From Brachyspira hyodysenteriae ATCC 27164 (GTDB lineage: Bacteria > Spirochaetota > Brachyspiria > Brachyspirales > Brachyspiraceae), in contig NZ_CP015910.2 in assembly GCF_001676785.2 (NCBI RefSeq), positions 1,550,001 to 1,614,000 of the forward strand: a stretch of 64,000 nucleotides of DNA, read 5' to 3'. The stretch's first letter is position 1. Each line of letters starts with the position of its first letter. A program made the translations under genes and the position numbers. Positions 58,177 through 64,000 of this stretch are shown one piece after another. A model generated the notes under the pieces. The model was not told the DNA's origin. It worked only from the letters and a program-made list of their open reading frames with translations, and made no database searches.

Positions 58177-59328
58177 TTAATTTCCCCATACATCGGGTTC
58201 AAACTCTTTATTAACTCTATTATAATCTACGATATCAACTCCGTTATAATAGAATTTTAAAATCTCTTTATAATCTTTTTTTACTTGTGCCATACCGTAA
58301 GCACCCCACTGACACATACCTACTCCATGTCCACTTCCTTTTCCAGTGATTATAATACCGTTATCAACTTTTTTAATAGTGAAGTTAAGTGAAGGTACTA
58401 ATCTAGGAGAAAGAGTAGTTCTGAAATCTCTTGAAGTAATATCATTATTATCTATTTTTATATTAGTAGCTTTTCCAGATTTAGGATCAGTACTTATACC
58501 TATAGAAGATTTTTCAGTAGCATGTACAGAATAATTAGCTAAATCATTATTAAGCTCATTATAACTCAAAGCATTAGTCCAAGGCTTAATCTGAGCATTG
58601 CAGTAAGGACAAGCAACACCGCCCAAATAAGGAACAGCAACACCAAATACATTTTCAGCACTATCAGTATGTCCGCCGCATAAAGCACTGAAATATGTAG
58701 CTATAACTTTTCCTTTATAAACAGCAATCTCATATCTAGTTCTATCAACTGCCTGTTCTACAGACCAATTCATTTTTTCTTTACCATTATAAACTTGATA
58801 TTTTGTAGTATTATCAACATCAAAAGGAAGTTTATTAGCATTTTTTAATATATGATACATAGCATAAGTTCTAGCTGCTACTGCCTGAGCTTTTAAAGCT
58901 TCCATAGGCCAATCAGGAGACATTTCATGAGGAAGTACTCCTTTAACATAATCTTCAATATTAAGTTCATTAACAACTATCATTGTATCATTATATGGAA
59001 TAAACATTAAAGAACCATAATATTCAATACCATTTAAAGTAAATCCATCCTGAGTTTCAAATACTATACCTTCTTTATAAACTCCTACTTCATTAACTTT
59101 TAATCCTAATCTGTTTTCAACTACCATTACAGTTTCATTGGTAAGAGCAGATATAATTTCACTTTCATATTTATAATTGTATGCTTTATATGGTCCTTTG
59201 ATATTAATAGTATATGGTGCTTTTACATCTGTTAATTGTACTCTTATAATATTTTGATTTGCAAATGCATATATACTATTCATAGCTAATAAGACTAGCA
59301 ATAAAAAGAAATACTTTTTGACTCCCAT
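58177..59328 (-). CDS. SpoIID/LytB-domain exported protein
   Basis: A 383-residue exported protein with a signal peptide (residues 5-23, to about AFA). The SpoIID family core is clear: VNELNIEDYVKGVLPHEMSP, WPMEALKAQAVAARTYA with the catalytic-type Glu region upstream, YFSALCGGHTDSAENV with a metal-type Cys/His group, and GSGHGVGMCQWGAYGMAQ. SpoIID is a peptidoglycan lytic transglycosylase in sporulating bacteria; homologues occur widely in non-sporulating ones. GGAGG precedes the ATG. Confidence 0.9.
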   Translation of the reverse strand: MGVKKYFFLLLVLLAMNSIYAFANQNIIRVQLTDVKAPYTINIKGPYKAYNYKYESEIISALTNETVMVVENRLGLKVNEVGVYKEGIVFETQDGFTLNGIEYYGSLMFIPYNDTMIVVNELNIEDYVKGVLPHEMSPDWPMEALKAQAVAARTYAMYHILKNANKLPFDVDNTTKYQVYNGKEKMNWSVEQAVDRTRYEIAVYKGKVIATYFSALCGGHTDSAENVFGVAVPYLGGVACPYCNAQIKPWTNALSYNELNNDLANYSVHATEKSSIGISTDPKSGKATNIKIDNNDITSRDFRTTLSPRLVPSLNFTIKKVDNGIIITGKGSGHGVGMCQWGAYGMAQVKKDYKEILKFYYNGVDIVDYNRVNKEFEPDVWGN

Positions 59329-59399
59329 AATTTTAACGCCTCCTTGCGATATATAAATTTATTCGTCAAAATTATCGGTTATTTCAAAACTTCCTTTAT

Positions 59400-62390
59400 T
59401 TATTTTAATTCTATTTCTTTTGATTCTTTAGTATTCCAGTCCATTTCAAATTTTTTCCAATTATTTGAATCAAATATATTATTCTTTACATAGTAGAAAT
59501 AATTAAAATTATATGAATACTTCAATTGAGATTTTATTTCCCAATCATTAAGCTCTATTATATACATACCATTTGTTTTATAATCATTTGTTATTAGTTT
59601 ATTGTTAAAAGTGTTTTTTACACCATCTATATGTTTTACTGCTAAATATGGAGTATCCGCTATAGTCATAAAGTTAGTATTTATTTCTATATTACCTTTA
59701 CTATTGAAATCTTTATATAAAAGTAAAGCATTATACCAAGTAGCAAATTTCATGTTTTCATTAGTAAAAAATTCTGTATTAACTTTTCTGCCATGATCTG
59801 ATACAACTATTATCTTTGTATTATCATAAACCTGATTTTCCTTTAAGAAATTTATAAAATCAATCAAAATATTTATAGCAGATACATTTACATAAAAATG
59901 TCTGGCACTATTTTCATCCTTATAAATATATAAATCCTCTTCTGGTATTGGTGTAGTAGAATAACCAGGCAAATAATCTGAATTAAAAAACTGCTGTTCA
60001 TGTGTCATCATATTATGCATTATATTATAATAATTACCATCTTCTTTTATATTAACAAAATCTTTTGTAGCAGAAAGCATTGCATAATTGTATATACTGG
60101 AATTAATAGAAAATTTAGAAATGTATGGTAAAAACCAATTTTTATCGCTATAAAAATCATATCTTAAATTAATAGGCATCATTCTAAATAAAGAGAATCT
60201 TATAAATTTGTTCTTTTTATCAAAAATAGAAAATTCAGATATATCGAAACTATCTCCTCCTAAATATTTACTTAAACTATAACTATACACAGCATTATCA
60301 TTATATGCTGAAATATTAGTATAATCCTTAAATATACTTAAATCAGGAATATCATAAAAATTTGCATAAACTGGATCAAGCAATACAGACTTATAACCAT
60401 AATTTTCTAAAGACAGCGGTATTGTTAATAAAGCCTCATTATGTTTATCAACTAAATTATTAGTACCATCAACAGATAACTCATATGGTAAATAATCATA
60501 TCCGCCATAAAGTGATGCTATAGTTGCCGTATAATCAGAAAAAGATACTGTATTTGGATAAAGAACAAAACCATCTAGTTGTTTCTTATATTCAGGAAAT
60601 CTTTCTAAAGCATCTATCCAATATGATGGTATAGCCCTATCTAATATAAATACAAAAATATTTTCTCCGTTCTTTGATAAAGTAAATAAATCATTTATAT
60701 TTTGATTATTATAAGTATCATCTGACTTTGTATGTAATTTATATATTTTAGAAGCATCATAGGCAGATATAAAAATCAAAACCAATATTAATATTAAGTA
60801 AATATTGAGAATAATATTTATTTTTTTAATTCTTAAAATAATAATAAATATGCTAACAAATATTAACATATATAAAATATTAAAAAATATATCTTTCATA
60901 GATGCTAACAAATAACTTGTATCATCAAATATAAAGTCAGCATTAATATTAACATAATTTCCTGTCATAATAAAAGTATCTATTAAAAACAAAATGGATA
61001 TAAATAAAAATATCAATGTTAAATAATTTTTTATCTTTTTAGAAAATAAAATATATAAGAACATTGGATAAAAAAAGAAAATACCAATAGAAACTACAAA
61101 ATTATTTAATATAAAATAAAAAGGTGTATTAAATTCCTGAGGAGATGCACCTATCAATGAAGATGGTATAAAAATACCGGATAATATAGTTATTAATGAA
61201 GAAGACAATAACATTAATTTATGAGTATTAGTTTCAAATATAAATTTTAAATTTTCTTTATTATAAAAAATAAAATTATAAATATTTCCAATATTGATTA
61301 TAATAGTGAATATTAATAAAAATGTATATATATTAATAGAATAATTTTTAGGAGAAAGTCTATAATATAATTCTACATTCTCATCTATATTTTCTATTTT
61401 ATCTTTTAAATCAACATTCACAAATATAGTAGAAGTTCCTCTAAAATATACACTATCTACTATATCTGGTAATTTATCTGTATTACCTTGAAATGTAAAT
61501 AAATCACTATTAATAAATATTTTGCTATAATATTTAACCTTAGCAAAATATGCATAATTATTATTTCTATTTTGTATAAAATTAAAATCTCCTAAATAAC
61601 ATTTTCTTTCAACATTAGCTAATATTAATAATAAACTAAATAAAACTGTTATAAATATAAAAAATACATTATATGCCTTTAATAATTTAAATTTATTTTT
61701 TACTAAAACTTCATACAACTTAAACTCTATTATAATATTCTTTATAAATGAGAATAAACAGTTAATAGTCCAATAAAATAAAAGTCCTGATGGAGAAGTA
61801 TATAATAATACTAAAAATATTAATGAAACTGCATATAATGGTAAGCTCTCTTTTAACTTTAATTTCCTAGCATATACGAAACCTGCAAGCAAACTAAATA
61901 AAGTCATCAAAAAAGGAAGTAAATTTATACTAATATTTCCAATCTTTATTAAAGCATCTGGTTTAGATAAATCTTTAATAAATAAAAAGCTCTGACCATT
62001 TAATCCAGTTAAACTATGCACAAAATTATATGCTGCTATAAAAAACGGTATCTGTATTAAAAGCCCTAATGTACCTCGAAAAGCATATATTGTTTTATAA
62101 CCATTTATTCTCTGACAGGTTCTTATTAATAAATATCTCTGATCTCCTTTATATACAGCCTTAATATTATCTATCATAGGCTTCATTTTATCTTGAATAG
62201 CTCTTTCTTTAGTCTGCCAAGATTCTGCTATGTTATATAAAGGCAGAGATAAAAAATTGATACATAAACTGAGTAAAAATAAACTAATACCGCTGCTTGA
62301 TCTAAATTCATTATTAAACAAGTAGTATAATATTTCTATTATGAATTCTATAGGATATATTGTAATATTATAAAGCATATCAAAAAACAT
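59400..62390 (-). CDS. YidC/Oxa1-domain protein fused to an alkaline-phosphatase-superfamily (sulfatase/LtaS-like) domain
   Basis: A 996-residue membrane protein with an unusual fusion. Residues about 20-225 match the YidC/Oxa1 insertase core: FLSLPLY, KMKPMIDNIK, IQIPFFIAAY, and SPSGLLFYWTINCLFSFIKN. Several more membrane helices follow (to about 545). The C-terminal part (about 575-930) has the alkaline-phosphatase-superfamily pattern: FVFILDR (metal Asp), a Thr-rich SFSDYTATIASLYGG loop likely to carry the nucleophile, a His region near THEQQFF, and VVSDHGR (metal Asp/His). No sulfatase CxPxR motif is present, so a phospho-transferase like LtaS or EptA is more likely than a sulfatase. The ATG has GAGAG upstream. 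Confidence 0.85.
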   Translation of the reverse strand: MFFDMLYNITIYPIEFIIEILYYLFNNEFRSSSGISLFLLSLCINFLSLPLYNIAESWQTKERAIQDKMKPMIDNIKAVYKGDQRYLLIRTCQRINGYKTIYAFRGTLGLLIQIPFFIAAYNFVHSLTGLNGQSFLFIKDLSKPDALIKIGNISINLLPFLMTLFSLLAGFVYARKLKLKESLPLYAVSLIFLVLLYTSPSGLLFYWTINCLFSFIKNIIIEFKLYEVLVKNKFKLLKAYNVFFIFITVLFSLLLILANVERKCYLGDFNFIQNRNNNYAYFAKVKYYSKIFINSDLFTFQGNTDKLPDIVDSVYFRGTSTIFVNVDLKDKIENIDENVELYYRLSPKNYSINIYTFLLIFTIIINIGNIYNFIFYNKENLKFIFETNTHKLMLLSSSLITILSGIFIPSSLIGASPQEFNTPFYFILNNFVVSIGIFFFYPMFLYILFSKKIKNYLTLIFLFISILFLIDTFIMTGNYVNINADFIFDDTSYLLASMKDIFFNILYMLIFVSIFIIILRIKKINIILNIYLILILVLIFISAYDASKIYKLHTKSDDTYNNQNINDLFTLSKNGENIFVFILDRAIPSYWIDALERFPEYKKQLDGFVLYPNTVSFSDYTATIASLYGGYDYLPYELSVDGTNNLVDKHNEALLTIPLSLENYGYKSVLLDPVYANFYDIPDLSIFKDYTNISAYNDNAVYSYSLSKYLGGDSFDISEFSIFDKKNKFIRFSLFRMMPINLRYDFYSDKNWFLPYISKFSINSSIYNYAMLSATKDFVNIKEDGNYYNIMHNMMTHEQQFFNSDYLPGYSTTPIPEEDLYIYKDENSARHFYVNVSAINILIDFINFLKENQVYDNTKIIVVSDHGRKVNTEFFTNENMKFATWYNALLLYKDFNSKGNIEINTNFMTIADTPYLAVKHIDGVKNTFNNKLITNDYKTNGMYIIELNDWEIKSQLKYSYNFNYFYYVKNNIFDSNNWKKFEMDWNTKESKEIELK

Positions 62391-62514
62391 AAAGATACTC
62401 TCAATAAATTAATTTATTAAACTTTATAATATTTCCTATATTGGATAAAAATATCATAAAAAAAATTATTAAATTTTGAATGCGGTTATTATTAATCATA
62501 TATTTCTTCTTTAA

Positions 62515-63639
62515 TCAATTATCATTTTTTAGAACCATTTTAGATACAAAATAAGCTACAATTATAGCTGTTATACCTCCTACCAATTTTGCTACTATCA
62601 TAGGAAATATCATATTTCTATATTCTCCTCCAGCGTAACCTGCAGTAAATCCTAAATGATCTCCAAATGTAAAAGCAGCACTAACGGCAAAAGCACAATT
62701 TATAATTTTTGCCTGATTATTCATATCTTTCATTATATTAAACATAGGTATATTATTAGCAAGAGTTGCAACCAAACCAGCCGCACCTATATCATTCATA
62801 CCTAATTTTTTACCAACAGCTTCCAAAGGTTTTGATGCCACTTTAGTAAGTACAAATACAAGCGGAAAAGCACCTGCCAAAACAAAAGCTATACTTGCAA
62901 CTGTAGTTACAGCATCAGATATAGGAGACATTGTAACTGTTTTATTATCTATAGTAAATTTTATTATTTGAATTCCTGTTAATGCTTCTATCACAGCAAG
63001 AACTAAACCTATAGTAATTAATATAACTAAAAATTTAGAAAACAAATCAAATATTTTTATTAGAATATCTCTTATAAATATTAATCCTAAAGCAAGAAAT
63101 ATTGATACTATAATTATTGGTATAAGATTTTTTATTAAAAATATGATTCCATACCCTGCAGCAAGTCCGCCAACAAAAGCACCTATAGGTATAGTAATCA
63201 TACCAGAGGCTATTCCTAAAGCTAAATATTTATGATCTTCTTTATTAATAATACCAATAGCAACAGGTATACTAAAAACTATAGTAGGTCCCATCATAGC
63301 TCCAACTATAAAAGCTGAAAATTTTCCGGCATTTATATCCTGAGCAAACTCTAATGCTAAAGGAGCACCGCCCATATCATTAGCAAGTATTGTTGTTGCA
63401 AACATTGAAGGGTCTGCACCTAAAGCAGTATATATTGGAATGATAATCGGTTTTAATAATGCTGCTATTACAGGAGCAAGACATATAATACCAATCATAG
63501 ATAAAGCCAAAGCTCCCATAGCATTGAACCCAGCTTCAAACTGTTCTCCAAGGCCAAATTTATTGCCAATAATTTTATCTATAGCTCCAATGACCATAAA
63601 TATAATCATCAAATATAGTATTATTTCATTTATACTCAT
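62515..63639 (-). CDS. eutH: EutH-family ethanolamine permease
   Basis: A 374-residue integral membrane protein with about ten helices that matches EutH. Landmarks are NEIILYLMIIFMVIGAIDKI, FNAMGALALSMIGIICLAPV, ANDMGGAPLALEFAQD and FTFGDHLGFTAGY near the C-terminus. EutH carries ethanolamine across the inner membrane, mainly when the amine is scarce. No eut metabolosome genes adjoin it; instead, an amino-alcohol kinase lies 22 bp upstream and the YidC/phosphotransferase fusion 124 bp downstream, in one direction. AGGA precedes the ATG. Confidence 0.92.
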   Translation of the reverse strand: MSINEIILYLMIIFMVIGAIDKIIGNKFGLGEQFEAGFNAMGALALSMIGIICLAPVIAALLKPIIIPIYTALGADPSMFATTILANDMGGAPLALEFAQDINAGKFSAFIVGAMMGPTIVFSIPVAIGIINKEDHKYLALGIASGMITIPIGAFVGGLAAGYGIIFLIKNLIPIIIVSIFLALGLIFIRDILIKIFDLFSKFLVILITIGLVLAVIEALTGIQIIKFTIDNKTVTMSPISDAVTTVASIAFVLAGAFPLVFVLTKVASKPLEAVGKKLGMNDIGAAGLVATLANNIPMFNIMKDMNNQAKIINCAFAVSAAFTFGDHLGFTAGYAGGEYRNMIFPMIVAKLVGGITAIIVAYFVSKMVLKNDN

Positions 63640-63661
63640 AATTATATCCTATAAATTCAGT

Positions 63662-64000
63662 TTAATTAAAATGAAAATAGGATAAATTTTTATGAAGTCC
63701 GGATATATGATATCTCATATACTCATAAGATTTATTCATAATTCCCCATAAAGACCATATATAATTATGTATAATTTGTGCTTTTCTCACTCTAGTATCA
63801 TCTAAACCATTATATGATTTTAATAATTTAAGACGTCTTTCATCATCAATATCAGATTCACATACAAAACTAGCTATATCTAAATAATTAGAAGTAAAAC
63901 CAGAATATTCAAAATCTATTATCTTTACATCATTTCCATTATACAATATATTGCCAAATAATAAATCTAAATGACATAATACCTTTTCATCTTTATCTAA
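63662..64000 (-). CDS. Choline/ethanolamine kinase family protein, C-terminal part (cut by window edge)
   Basis: Reading on the minus strand from the window edge, the frame runs open into CHLDLLFGNILYN and VKIIDFEYSGF. These are the Brenner-type catalytic HxDxxxxN and the metal-binding DFEYs motif of choline/ethanolamine kinases (LicA-like, APH fold). The remaining ~95 residues are the helical C-terminus. The N-terminal lobe lies outside the window. Such kinases phosphorylate choline or ethanolamine with ATP. Its neighbour EutH points to ethanolamine as the substrate, by inference. Confidence 0.85.
   Translation of the reverse strand, partial: LDKDEKVLCHLDLLFGNILYNGNDVKIIDFEYSGFTSNYLDIASFVCESDIDDERRLKLLKSYNGLDDTRVRKAQIIHNYIWSLWGIMNKSYEYMRYHISGLHKNLSYFHFN

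Noticed and set aside
59400-62390. C-terminal domain as a classical sulfatase
   Set aside because: The CxPxR or SxPxR maturation motif that makes formylglycine is absent, and the Thr-rich loop fits phosphotransferases such as LtaS better.

Overview
The window is strongly AT-rich and reads as chromosomal DNA of an anaerobic, motile spirochaete. Brachyspira is the best fit, inferred from the divergent FlaB-type flagellin, chemoreceptors with hemerythrin tails, lipoproteins with relaxed lipoboxes and the codon use; the species cannot be told. Protein-coding genes fill most of it. I found no rRNA, tRNA, CRISPR array, prophage or transposase gene.

Layout. 0.3-3.6 kb: cysteine synthesis (cysE, cysK) and a PepD-type dipeptidase. 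3.7-7.4 kb: an oligopeptide-binding lipoprotein and a chemoreceptor. 7.5-14.9 kb: a molybdenum block with moaC, moaA and moeA on the minus strand, an XdhC-family gene, then MOSC, mogA/moaB-like and modABC on the plus strand. 14.9-16.5 kb: a PepSY-like secreted protein and an RluA-family pseudouridine synthase. 16.8-21.1 kb: an EutT-like corrinoid adenosyltransferase, a BtuFCD/FecBCD-type importer and an ExbB-like proton channel, probably one cobalamin uptake and activation operon. 21.2-26.0 kb: argC-argJ-argB-argD behind a strong promoter and a short leader ORF ending in Arg-Arg. 26.0-28.5 kb: a TetR-regulated ABC-2 exporter with a clear operator. 28.6-34.8 kb: a DUF4416 protein, two tandem chemoreceptors with hemerythrin domains and an atypical flagellin. 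35-44 kb: glycosyltransferase, acyl-CoA synthetase, an rRNA methyltransferase of the SpoU type, two coiled-coil/low-complexity proteins, a dicarboxylate/amino acid symporter, MscL with a zinc ribbon, a Spy-like protein and a DUF4097 protein. 44.2-48.0 kb: serine synthesis (serB, serA, class V aminotransferase). 48.3-56.6 kb: a YfhO-like membrane protein, a second PepSY-like protein and two tandem lytic transglycosylases. 56.7-64 kb: aldehyde dehydrogenase, SpoIID-like protein, a YidC/phosphotransferase fusion, an EutH-type ethanolamine permease and the end of a choline/ethanolamine kinase gene cut by the window edge.

The most interesting signals are: (1) a family of about 270-310 bp intergenic elements with terminal inverted repeats and GC-rich internal hairpins, five copies here, each placed between a stop codon and the next gene in the same direction; (2) a candidate arginine attenuator leader peptide before argC; (3) a 996-residue fusion of a YidC/Oxa1 domain with an alkaline-phosphatase-superfamily domain, sitting next to EutH and an amino-alcohol kinase, which suggests an ethanolamine-to-envelope decoration pathway; and (4) the paired hemerythrin chemoreceptors. 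Serine (serA/serB) feeds cysteine synthesis (cysE/cysK) biochemically, although the two sets lie at opposite sides of the window.
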